DNA of 64,000 nucleotides from Flammeovirga sp. EKP202 (lineage in GTDB: Bacteria > Bacteroidota > Bacteroidia > Cytophagales > Flammeovirgaceae), in the NCBI RefSeq assembly GCF_014534745.1, contig NZ_JACVVP010000011.1, forward strand, positions 62,001-126,000, written 5' to 3'. Below are positions 55,138 to 62,497 of the stretch, piece after piece; position 1 is the stretch's first letter; each line of letters begins with the position of its first letter. Under the pieces are notes generated by a model. The model was not told where the DNA came from. It worked only from the letters and a program-made list of their open reading frames with translations, and did no database searches. The position numbers were made by a program, and so were the translations under genes.

Positions 55138-56007
55138 ACTTCATTTGATAATAGTCCAATTGCATTAGGTGATCCAAATGGTGATTGTACTAGTTGCCCA
55201 GATCCACCAAGGAGTCATAAAGTTAAAAAAGGAGATAATTTAACTAAGATTGCTGAAGAGTATGGTACTTCTATTGATCAAATAGTAAAATGGAATGGAA
55301 TAAAGGATGAGAATAAAATTTTACAAGGTGATAATCTTTATGTTTCTGATCCCACAGAATATTTAAGTTTCAGGAACCAAACTGTTGGAGAATATTATGG
55401 AATTGAAAGTGGAAATATATTGATGAAACTAAATCCATTAACTGATGAGATATATTCATTACGGTCAGAAGATGCTATAGCTGATGAAAAAATGATTAAT
55501 TTGATGTTGTTTACAGCTCAGACTGCTATTGAAGTATCAAGCGGGGGGTTACTGATTAGAGCTCCTAAGGGGGCAAAAGGTTTTTCTCCAAAATCTGGAT
55601 ATTATGGAAGTAAAAAAGCTTTTCCTGGTTATTCACCAAGTGAAACAACATATTTCTCAGGAGTATATAATGTTAAAAATGGAAGAATTACTTACCAGCC
55701 AAGTGGTAGTACTCGATTATCAAATGGTCAAGTACCTCACAATCTAGTAGGAAGAAATACAGGGCATAGGACTGTATTAACAAATAGTAAAGGTAGTTTT
55801 AAGGATAATGTGGCATTTACATTACATTACAGATCATCAAAAGAATTGATAGTAGGATTTAAATCAAGTAGTGTTACAAGACAGTTTAATAGACAAAATG
55901 GTTTAGGAAGAAGTGTCTTTCCAAATGAAGAAATTAAGTCTAAAATGATTTCATCTCTAAGAAGAGCTTTTCCTAATATGAAAATCACTCCGAAAATTGA
56001 AAATTAA
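55138..56007 (+). pseudogene. Rhs C-terminal tip: LysM domain plus unknown toxin domain
   Basis: This is the same frame as the preceding Rhs core after its nonsense codon. It starts TSFDNSPIALGDPNGD, the end of the Rhs core. A LysM domain follows at 55216-55343 (HKVKKGDNLTKIAEEYGTSI…), which binds peptidoglycan-type glycans. The final 150 residues (FSPKSGYYGSKKAFPGYSP…, RNTGHRTVL, GLGRSVFPNEEIKSKMI) form a compact basic domain that I cannot assign and that is presumably the toxin. An internal start (TTG 55420 or ATG 55423) would give about 195 residues without LysM. The gene at 56013 starts 5 bp after its stop, as an immunity partner should. Confidence 0.6.
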
Positions 56008-56012
56008 TAAAT

Positions 56013-56435
56013 ATGATAATTAACAAATTGGAATTACCTCAACAATTAATTTGTTTAATAGAAGCAAATAGATGGAAAACGCCATCAAAAAAATATTTTG
56101 ACCGACTTTTTAATAAAAATTGTTTTTGCCCAGAATTATATGATTTAGATGATATAAAAATGGAAACATTATCAATATTAAAACTCAACAGCGAAGATGA
56201 TGTTGATGCATTTGTAGGTTCTTATCAGGATGGAATTAACCCTGGTGCTATTGATTTACAAAAAGCTTTAATAATAGGACATACCGATATATCTTCTCCT
56301 ATTGCTCTTTATTATTCAAGAGGTAATGTGTCAGTAATACATCTAGAGGAATATAAAGATGATGAAGTTTGGGTTGAAATAAGTGATGATTTTGACATTT
56401 TTTTAAAAAAAATAGGGTTCTCCCAATGTTCGTAG
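56013..56435 (+). CDS. SUKH/SMI1-KNR4-like immunity protein
   Basis: 140 residues, no signal, cytoplasmic. The central part (NPGAIDLQKALIIGHTDISS then PIALYYS) and the ending VWVEISDDFDIFLKKIGF follow the SUKH pattern: a proline-glycine turn, a 'x-x-I-G' strand and a closing 'FxxFL-x-x-lG' helix. SUKH proteins neutralise many polymorphic toxins. The 5-bp gap to the tip domain upstream supports a toxin/immunity pair. It stays intact although its toxin gene carries a stop codon. Confidence 0.65.
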   Translation: MIINKLELPQQLICLIEANRWKTPSKKYFDRLFNKNCFCPELYDLDDIKMETLSILKLNSEDDVDAFVGSYQDGINPGAIDLQKALIIGHTDISSPIALYYSRGNVSVIHLEEYKDDEVWVEISDDFDIFLKKIGFSQCS

Positions 56436-56458
56436 GAATTGACTTAAAAGTCAAGTAA

Positions 56459-56569
56459 TTTCAATTTACTCGAAATATTCCTGTTAAATTTATTGATGTA
56501 AATGGATTATATGCTGGAGAAAGGTTACGAGCATTAAAAAGAACCCAACTGTTCGTTGTGCTAAGCTGA
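56459..56569 (+). pseudogene. remnant of another Rhs core-to-tip junction
   Basis: Open frame after a stop at 56456 reading FQFTRNIPVKFIDVNGLY then AGERLRALKRTQ. 'NPVKFID-NG-Y' is the typical end of an Rhs repeat-associated core just before the toxin tip. It is broken after about 30 residues by a boundary hairpin, so only the scar of a displaced tip remains. Confidence 0.5.
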
Positions 56570-56616
56570 CAGGCGTCACTACGAACTTTCCCACAGTTTA
56601 AGTTTGTAACTTAAAA
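56551..56616. repeat. cassette-end repeat: GTTCGT hairpin plus AAGTT palindrome, copy 1
   Basis: GTTCGTTGTG faces CACTACGAAC (9 of 10 pairs), followed by TTAAGTT-TGT-AACTTAA. The same two elements in the same order occur at 62062-62122. Confidence 0.55.
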
Positions 56617-56621
56617 AAACA

Positions 56622-56659
56622 AAACAAGCCAATCTACCCTCACGTAGATTGGCTTGTTT
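56622..56659. terminator. cassette-end hairpin, copy 1
   Basis: AAACAAGCCAATCTAC and GTAGATTGGCTTGTTT form a perfect 16-bp stem with a 6-base loop. The stem is nearly identical to 62135-62167. Likely a bidirectional terminator after the immunity unit. Confidence 0.7.
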
Positions 56660-56754
56660 GCATATTAAAATTAGCATTAAAATGTGGTTTGAAATAAGCA
56701 TAACCCGCATAAAATCAATCCATTTTGTAGTAATTACGCATTAAAGCCATGCAA

Positions 56755-56853
56755 GTGCTAGGACTTACATCATGTACATAGTAGCACTTACAGTGTGTAA
56801 GTCCTAGCACTAGCACCCTGTACGTTCCGGCATGTACAGTGTGTACGTGCCGG
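56755..56853. repeat. two adjacent large hairpins
   Basis: GTGCTAGGACTTACA (56755-56769) pairs perfectly with TGTAAGTCCTAGCAC (56796-56810). CCGGCA (56827-56832) pairs with TGCCGG (56848-56853) with inner TGTAC repeats. Both loops contain TGTACA-like and CAGTGTGTA text. Function unknown; could be a recombination site or structured RNA. Confidence 0.55.
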
Positions 56854-56941
56854 GACCTACGATTGCAACAAAAAGGAATTGTCTCCTACTCATGGGAAAG
56901 AGGGGCTCATAGTAATGGGAAAAGGTGTCTCCTCCACTTGT

Positions 56942-56958
56942 ATAAGTTTCCAACTTAT
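56942..56958. repeat. ATAAGTT palindrome before the Rpn gene
   Basis: ATAAGTT-TCC-AACTTAT, preceded by TCCACTTGT as at 53455-53463. Part of the boundary-repeat family. Confidence 0.5.
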
Positions 56959-56969
56959 CACCCCAAAAA

Positions 56970-57011
56970 AACAGACCAACCTCATCCAAAAATCAGGTTG
57001 GTCTGTTTTTA
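56970..57011 (+). terminator. cassette-end hairpin before the Rpn gene
   Basis: AACAGACCAACCT (56970-56982) pairs with AGGTTGGTCTGTT (56995-57007) then TTTT. Different stem text from 56622, same position after the palindrome. Confidence 0.75.
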
Positions 57012-57076
57012 CAAAAATACTTACCTTTACCCCCGGAAACACCAAAATTTCCCTCACAAAAAAATAAGGTACTATT

Positions 57077-57970
57077 ATGAAAAATGATTTAATACGTTTT
57101 GATTGGGCAATGAAACGCCTCTTAAGAAATAAGGCGGATTATGTAGTTTTAGAAGGATTTCTTTCAGAATTAATGCAGGAAGACATCACTATCGATAGTA
57201 TTTTAGAAAGTGAAGGAAACCAAGAAACCGCCTTAGATAAATTCAATCGTGTTGATATTCTAGTCAAAAACCAAAAAGGCGAATACGTTATTGTCGAAGT
57301 ACAAAATCAATTAGAATATAACTATTTTCAACGCATGCTTTACGGCACATCAAAAGTGCTTATGGAGTATATTTCATTAGGGCAACCTTATCACCATATC
57401 AAAAAGGTTTATTCCGTAAATATTGTATACTTTGACTTAGGACAAGGAGCCGATTACGTCTATCATGGTAAGACTAATTTTCAAGGTATTTATCAGAATG
57501 ATGCCTTAGAACTATCAGGCAAACAAAAAGTATTTTTAGGAGAAGATAAAACCCCTTCTGATTTATTTCCCGAATATTACATCATTAAGGTAAATCAATT
57601 TGATGATGTAGCCAGAAATACCCTTGACGAATGGATTTATTATTTCAAAAACAACGAAATTAAAGACAACTTTAAAGCAAAAGGTCTAGAACAAGCCAAA
57701 GAAATTTTAAAAGTAGATAAGATGTCAAAATCCGAACAAGTAAGCTATAAAAAACATATTATCAACCTGATGGAAGAAGCAAGCAGGGAACGTACTTTGG
57801 AGATGGAGGCGATTATTAAGGAGAGGGAAATAGGACAGGAAATTGGAGAGAAGAAAAAAGCCATTGAAACTGCTAAAAACTTCCTTCAAATGAACTTATC
57901 AATTGAACAAGTGGCTGAAGGTACAGGTTTATCTATTGAAGAAGTTAAAGAAATAGCGAATACAATGTAG
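57077..57970 (+). CDS. Rpn-family recombination-promoting nuclease/putative transposase (PD-(D/E)XK)
   Basis: 297 residues. The N-terminal 200 residues match the Rpn/YhgA-like, PDDEXK_2 transposase-type nuclease family: FDWAMKRLLRNKADYVVLEG, then FNRVDILVKNQKGEYVIVEV followed by QNQ. This gives the metal-binding D60 and E74-V-Q76 (Q in the K position, as usual in the family), then YGTSKVLMEYI and KKVYSVNIVYFD. The C-terminus is a charged helical region ending in a helix-turn-helix-like IEQVAEGTGLSIEEVKEIA. Rpn proteins cut DNA and promote RecA-independent recombination. It lies between two Rhs cores that share long identical DNA blocks, so a role in cassette exchange is a reasonable guess. 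Start at 57077 follows a terminator hairpin by about 65 bp. Confidence 0.85.
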   Translation: MKNDLIRFDWAMKRLLRNKADYVVLEGFLSELMQEDITIDSILESEGNQETALDKFNRVDILVKNQKGEYVIVEVQNQLEYNYFQRMLYGTSKVLMEYISLGQPYHHIKKVYSVNIVYFDLGQGADYVYHGKTNFQGIYQNDALELSGKQKVFLGEDKTPSDLFPEYYIIKVNQFDDVARNTLDEWIYYFKNNEIKDNFKAKGLEQAKEILKVDKMSKSEQVSYKKHIINLMEEASRERTLEMEAIIKEREIGQEIGEKKKAIETAKNFLQMNLSIEQVAEGTGLSIEEVKEIANTM

Positions 57971-58034
57971 AGAGGTTGAAAGTAATATAACGGAGTCTAT
58001 GAAATATAAACTTCCAATCTCTATAAAAAAAAAC

Positions 58035-58069
58035 TAACCCCCACAATCCCAAAAAACTTGTGGGGGTTA
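58035..58069. terminator. hairpin before the start-less Rhs gene
   Basis: TAACCCCCACAA (58035-58046) pairs with TTGTGGGGGTTA (58058-58069). It lies 65 bp after the Rpn stop and marks the upstream edge of the next Rhs module. A degenerate version (CTTGTGGGGGT) is at 62330. Confidence 0.65.
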
Positions 58070-58163
58070 TTCATAAACATCCCTTCAATTTCCAATACCC
58101 CTCTGGAAATCCGCCCTAGGCATCAGCAACGAACACCCCAATCAAAACCAGCTGATTCTAGAG

Positions 58164-61100
58164 ATGCTCCAAAAAAGAATCAAACTTTATCAGGGCATCG
58201 AACTTGCTAATAAAGACTTGATCTCCTATTGGCCACTGCACAATGCACAGCTTTACAGTACTGCTAAGCGAGCAGGCTACCCTACGCGTTTAGAACTGCA
58301 TAATACTGATTATTTAGCGGATAGTTTAGGTAACAGGGCACTTTTCAAACGTAACGATTGTCCGCTGACTATGCTGTCTTACACCTATGAAAACCGCAAA
58401 GGAGGTATTTTTGACTACGATAATGGTCCGCTAGCAGAAATGATCAAAAACTCAGTAAGCAATAGTTATTACGCCTCTTTGTGCAGTATCAATGTCTACA
58501 ACCATTATACAGAGCTAATTTACGCTGAAGCGCAACAAGCTTTCCAGCAAGAGCTCGAACGTGCCAAACAGGAAGCCATCAACCGCTGTATCAATAATCT
58601 ATCAGAACAGCATATTGCCCGTATTCCACAGCGTGAGCATCATTATACTTTGTATTACTATGATTTGGTAGGCAACTTGATTCAGACCGTACCGCCGAAA
58701 GGTGTAGTATATCAGGATCAAGGACTAGGCGATCATCAACTGAAAACCGTTTACAGGTACAATGCCCTCAATCAGCTCATCTGGCAGAGTACCCCTGATG
58801 CTGGAGTCACCGAGTTCTGGTACGACCGATTGGGAAGACTACGTTTCTCTCAGAATGCAAAGCAGAAGGAGGAGGGGAATTTTGCCTATTCTAAATTCGA
58901 TGACCTGGGAAGGGTGATTGAAGCGGGACAGTTGTCTTCCACGGGTTCAATTACTGTAACAGAGGCCCTTATCAAAGCGGAAGTCAACAATATCACCTTC
59001 CCATCGGAAGGGATTTCACAGGTCACGCATACCTATTACGACCATACCGAAGATCTTCCCGCCTCCAACCGTCAAGTCTTAAGAGAAGATGCTGATTACG
59101 AGGGGCTGTACCTCAAAAACAGAGTAGCATGGGTCAAAAGCAATGGCAGTGACAACGGCATTTCAGACGAGCCCGCCATTACAGTCTACGACTACGACCC
59201 TCACGGCAATGTAAAAACCATCTTCCAGCACAACCCCGAAGACACCCTCACTTTCCGCAAGGTCGCTTATGATTACGACCTCGTGAGTGGCAATGTGAAC
59301 AAGGTCTACTTCAATAAAGGTCTAAAAGACCAGTTTATCCATCACTATGTCTACGATGCCGACAACCGCTTGATGGAGGTGCACACTTCACGTGACGGAC
59401 ATCAGAAAGTATTGGAAGCCACCTATATCTACTATCCTCACGGACCATTGGCACAGGTGATTTTGGGTAACTACAACAGTCAGAGCGTAGATTATTACTA
59501 CACCTTGGAAGGGTGGATCAAAGGCGTCAACCTAGGGCTGTCGGAAGACGAACCCGATGCCTTTGCGTATGCTTTAGCGTATCACAATAACGACTATCAG
59601 CCAATCGGTTCAGCGATGGGATCCATCAATTCACAGCTGAGTACATCCCCAGATCGAGACCTGTACAACGGCAATATCTCACAGATGATCACCCTGCTTC
59701 CACAAGCAACAGGCATCGTCACGGACTCCTTGCCAACAGACGTACTCAGCGTCCATTATCAATACGATCAGCTCAATAGAATCCGCACTGCCTCTAAAGA
59801 ACAAGAGGGAGAAGCCCATAAGCAAATAGCTTCTTATTCTTATGATGCCAACGGCAATCTGATGACCCTGCATCGTAACACTTTGGATGAAGCGGAGATG
59901 CACGACCTGTCGTATGATTACTATCCCAACACCAACCGCCTGAAGCGAGTAACCAACAATGCAACAGGAGTTCCCGACAGTACCAACATTTTCCACTCCC
60001 AAGTAAACAACAACTACATTTACGACGCCATCGGCAACCTGATAGCTGACCGCTCAGAGAAAGTCCGCATCTACTGGAATATCCAAGGGAAAGTAGAACG
60101 CTCGGAGCATTATGCACAAGTCTCTGACTTCTTGGACACCTCCGGCAATTTCAAAACAAGCCCTCAGGATCCTCAAAAAACGGTCAAATACCGCTACGAC
60201 GCCTCCGGCAACCGCATAACCAAATTCGTCTCCACACCTGACAGAGAGATCAACACCCTCTATGTCCGAGACGCCAGCGGAAACATTATGGGCGTTTACA
60301 GCGACACCCTCAAAAAATCCGAAGGTGAATACATCCCCCTTCAACTCGCCGAAATTCCGATCTACGGCAGTAGCCGACTGGGGCAGTACGTCCCAGAAGA
60401 CACCCTCCAAACCCAGCTCGGTCTAGGACACCGTCGTTATGAGCTAAGCAACCACCTTGGCAACGTTCTTGTGACATATTCGGATGCAGGACACGTTCTT
60501 TCATATAGTGATTACTATCCTTTTGGGTTGAAGATTACGGCTAGGAATAGCGGTAGTGAGGGGTATAGGTATGGGTTTCAAGGTCAAGAAACCGATTCAG
60601 AGGTAAAAGGAGAGGGAAATAGCGTAAACTTTAAGTACAGAATGCACGACCCACGTATTGGAAGGTTCTTTGCAATAGACCCACTTACGAAATCTTACCC
60701 TTGGAATAGTCCTTATGCTTTCAGTGAAAATAGAGTGATTGATTCCAGAGAATTAGAAGGGTTAGAAAGAGTATCAATCCATAATTATGCATTTGCACCT
60801 TTTGATGATTTTGGTGGTGGTTTTCACGGAGATGGTGAGAATAGAGGTTTTGGAGACAAAGTGAACCCAGGTTCAGATCTTAATGAGAAGTTTAGAATAG
60901 GTAGTAAAGTTACTTTAAGCCTAACAGGGGATGCAGATGTGAAAAGACAAGCTTACGGTTCTTGGTCATTATGGACGGGGGATGCAGACTTTTCCGCAGC
61001 AAAATTTGAAAGCTTCAATTATGCTAATGGAACTATGAATTATCATTATGCAGGTGGTAATGCTGAACCTCTTGCAATATTGCAACCCTTTGTTGCAGAT

Positions 61101-61508
61101 ATTGATGTGAAACTGAATATAACATTCAAGCAAATGACAGATAATCAGAACAAATTTCAAGTAACAGGTTTAATAAAGGGAGATAGATTCCCTTCAAATG
61201 AAACATACCTTACGGATGCAGAAGATAATAAGCTGTTTTTTGGAGTGTCTGGACCAGATGCGATGTTCAATGAAGCATTAGGTCCAATGACCGAATTGAA
61301 TTTTGCAGGAAATGAAAGGATGCAGCAGTTTAATTTCTTTATTATTTTCAATGATGACGATACTTTTAAGGGTATTTCCTTAGGGAATGGTACTTGGTAT
61401 GAGTTAGATGCTTGGAATAAGATATTTACCGATTTAAGCCCTAAAAATCAGAATACAGGAACAAATGTTACAAGAGATAAAGTACAGACAGATTATGACC
61501 CGGATTAG
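58164..61508 (+). CDS. Rhs/YD-repeat protein with C-terminal unknown tip, 5'-truncated
   Basis: 1,114 residues from the first ATG. The frame is open further back to 58077 and already reads Rhs-like text ([20 protein letters not shown]), so the true N-terminus, including any signal or export domain, is missing. Rhs/YD repeats fill residues about 160-770 ([53 protein letters not shown]). The core ends [17 protein letters not shown]… [20 protein letters not shown]. The tip from about residue 865 ([21 protein letters not shown]…) has no catalytic motif I recognise. The core is almost identical in places to 53539-55137. A small lipoprotein gene overlaps its end by 14 bp. It is probably a silent or donor module rather than an exported effector. 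Confidence 0.75.
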   Translation: MLQKRIKLYQGIELANKDLISYWPLHNAQLYSTAKRAGYPTRLELHNTDYLADSLGNRALFKRNDCPLTMLSYTYENRKGGIFDYDNGPLAEMIKNSVSNSYYASLCSINVYNHYTELIYAEAQQAFQQELERAKQEAINRCINNLSEQHIARIPQREHHYTLYYYDLVGNLIQTVPPKGVVYQDQGLGDHQLKTVYRYNALNQLIWQSTPDAGVTEFWYDRLGRLRFSQNAKQKEEGNFAYSKFDDLGRVIEAGQLSSTGSITVTEALIKAEVNNITFPSEGISQVTHTYYDHTEDLPASNRQVLREDADYEGLYLKNRVAWVKSNGSDNGISDEPAITVYDYDPHGNVKTIFQHNPEDTLTFRKVAYDYDLVSGNVNKVYFNKGLKDQFIHHYVYDADNRLMEVHTSRDGHQKVLEATYIYYPHGPLAQVILGNYNSQSVDYYYTLEGWIKGVNLGLSEDEPDAFAYALAYHNNDYQPIGSAMGSINSQLSTSPDRDLYNGNISQMITLLPQATGIVTDSLPTDVLSVHYQYDQLNRIRTASKEQEGEAHKQIASYSYDANGNLMTLHRNTLDEAEMHDLSYDYYPNTNRLKRVTNNATGVPDSTNIFHSQVNNNYIYDAIGNLIADRSEKVRIYWNIQGKVERSEHYAQVSDFLDTSGNFKTSPQDPQKTVKYRYDASGNRITKFVSTPDREINTLYVRDASGNIMGVYSDTLKKSEGEYIPLQLAEIPIYGSSRLGQYVPEDTLQTQLGLGHRRYELSNHLGNVLVTYSDAGHVLSYSDYYPFGLKITARNSGSEGYRYGFQGQETDSEVKGEGNSVNFKYRMHDPRIGRFFAIDPLTKSYPWNSPYAFSENRVIDSRELEGLERVSIHNYAFAPFDDFGGGFHGDGENRGFGDKVNPGSDLNEKFRIGSKVTLSLTGDADVKRQAYGSWSLWTGDADFSAAKFESFNYANGTMNYHYAGGNAEPLAILQPFVADIDVKLNITFKQMTDNQNKFQVTGLIKGDRFPSNETYLTDAEDNKLFFGVSGPDAMFNEALGPMTELNFAGNERMQQFNFFIIFNDDDTFKGISLGNGTWYELDAWNKIFTDLSPKNQNTGTNVTRDKVQTDYDPD

Positions 61509-61947
61509 TATGTTATTGTTTGTGTTTTTAAGTTGTGTAAACACAGAATCACCCAATGAATATGTTTTTTCAGAACCAACAGCCGATTGGTATGTGATAG
61601 TAAACGGCTGTAAGGATGGAGGAAATTTTAATGAGGGTAATAAGCGAAGATTTGTTTTTCCTGAAAATGGGATACTCTTATCAAATATGAATGACTTTGA
61701 TATTACTAAGAATGATGTTTTTTTAATAGGAGAAAAGTCATTTGACCCAAATTCAGAGGACGAGAGATCCTATAAGTTGTGTTATCATATGATGTCTCGA
61801 AACTCTGGGTATGATAAAGAGGAATTTGATTTTTATTTTTTCAGAGTAGGGAAAACTTGTGATGATGAAAGTAATACAGGGTTAGATACTTTTTTTGATA
61901 ACCTCTTGAATAAATTGAAAAAAGATAAAGTACTATCTGTTAAGTAG
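61495..61947 (+). CDS. small lipoprotein, candidate immunity protein for the Rhs tip
   Basis: 150 residues from ATG 61495, which directly precedes a lipoprotein signal ([14 protein letters not shown]). The frame is open back to 61465, but that part lies inside the Rhs gene and lacks a signal. It overlaps the Rhs stop by 14 bp. The mature part is acidic and aromatic ([19 protein letters not shown]…, [16 protein letters not shown]) with no family match. A location immediately after the toxin tip and membrane anchoring suggest an immunity protein acting in the periplasm, like the lipoprotein at 41283. Inference only. Confidence 0.55.
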   Translation: MTRISMLLFVFLSCVNTESPNEYVFSEPTADWYVIVNGCKDGGNFNEGNKRRFVFPENGILLSNMNDFDITKNDVFLIGEKSFDPNSEDERSYKLCYHMMSRNSGYDKEEFDFYFFRVGKTCDDESNTGLDTFFDNLLNKLKKDKVLSVK

Positions 61948-61968
61948 AAAATATATATGAATTTAGAG

Positions 61969-61997
61969 AAGCCTTGCAGCAATGCTGGGCTTTTTTT
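61969..61997 (+). terminator. terminator after the lipoprotein gene
   Basis: AAGCC/GGCTT outer and CAGC/GCTG inner stems around AAT, then T7. It begins 22 bp after the stop at 61947. Confidence 0.8.
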
Positions 61998-62061
61998 ATT
62001 TACCGATGTTTTCTTGAAAGAACTGATTGAATTTCCCCACTGTTCTAAGTCTATCTCCACT

Positions 62062-62122
62062 GTTCGTAATGTTAAGTGCTAGTGTCATTACGAACTATAT
62101 TATTGTTTAAGTTTCCAAACTT
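62062..62122. repeat. cassette-end repeat: GTTCGT hairpin plus AAGTTT palindrome, copy 2
   Basis: GTTCGTAATG (62062-62071) pairs perfectly with CATTACGAAC (62086-62095), then AAGTTT-CC-AAACTT. Same order as 56551-56616. Confidence 0.55.
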
Positions 62123-62134
62123 ATAACAACAAAC

Positions 62135-62167
62135 CAAGCCAATCTACCCCACAAGTAGATTGGCTTG
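62135..62167. terminator. cassette-end hairpin, copy 2
   Basis: CAAGCCAATCTAC (62135-62147) pairs perfectly with GTAGATTGGCTTG (62155-62167). Same stem as 56622-56659 with a different loop, then TTTC. Confidence 0.7.
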
Positions 62168-62269
62168 TTTCATTATGAAGAATACGTCTGCTTAGTTTTA
62201 AAATCCCTCACCACCCTATCCAAAAATTGTTCAATCATTTTTCTATTACCTCCCACACTGTTCTCAGTA

Positions 62270-62315
62270 TTAAGCCGTAGGCGTTACTTAGAATTATCAT
62301 AAGTTTTCAACTTAT
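62270..62315 (+). repeat. Rhs-cassette boundary repeat, copy 4
   Basis: TTAAGCCGTAGGCGTTACTT followed by AGAATT, then ATAAGTT-TTC-AACTTAT (62299-62315) and CAC. The most complete copy. The rest of the gap 62168-62423 holds no gene. Confidence 0.6.
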
Positions 62316-62423
62316 CACAACAGAACACCAACCCCTAAAAAAAAGCTTGTGGGGGTATTTTATCATTGGTCTCACTTTCCAACTCAAAGTCAATAGACTA
62401 GATGTATTGACAATTTAACGAAA

Positions 62424-62460
62424 TAAAAAATCCCTCCTAGTCTAAAAGTCTAGGAGGGAA
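62424..62460 (-). terminator. terminator of the GH2-like gene at the window end
   Basis: On the minus strand TCCCTCCTAG pairs with CTAGGAGGGA over a 9-base loop that itself can pair GAC/GTC-like ends, then T6. It lies 37 bp after the stop at 62498. Confidence 0.85.
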
Positions 62461-62497
62461 ACACAATTTATGAAATGAAATATTATTACTATTTTTC

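Noticed and set aside
58035-58069. Repeated hairpins of the 53-62 kb region considered as a CRISPR array
   Set aside because: The repeats are few, unevenly spaced by kilobases, differ in stem sequence and have no spacers or cas genes.
59679-60410. Overlapping minus-strand frames that also occur opposite 54191-54928
   Set aside because: They recur only because the two Rhs cores have nearly the same DNA. Cys/Arg/Ser-rich mirror frames without start signals.
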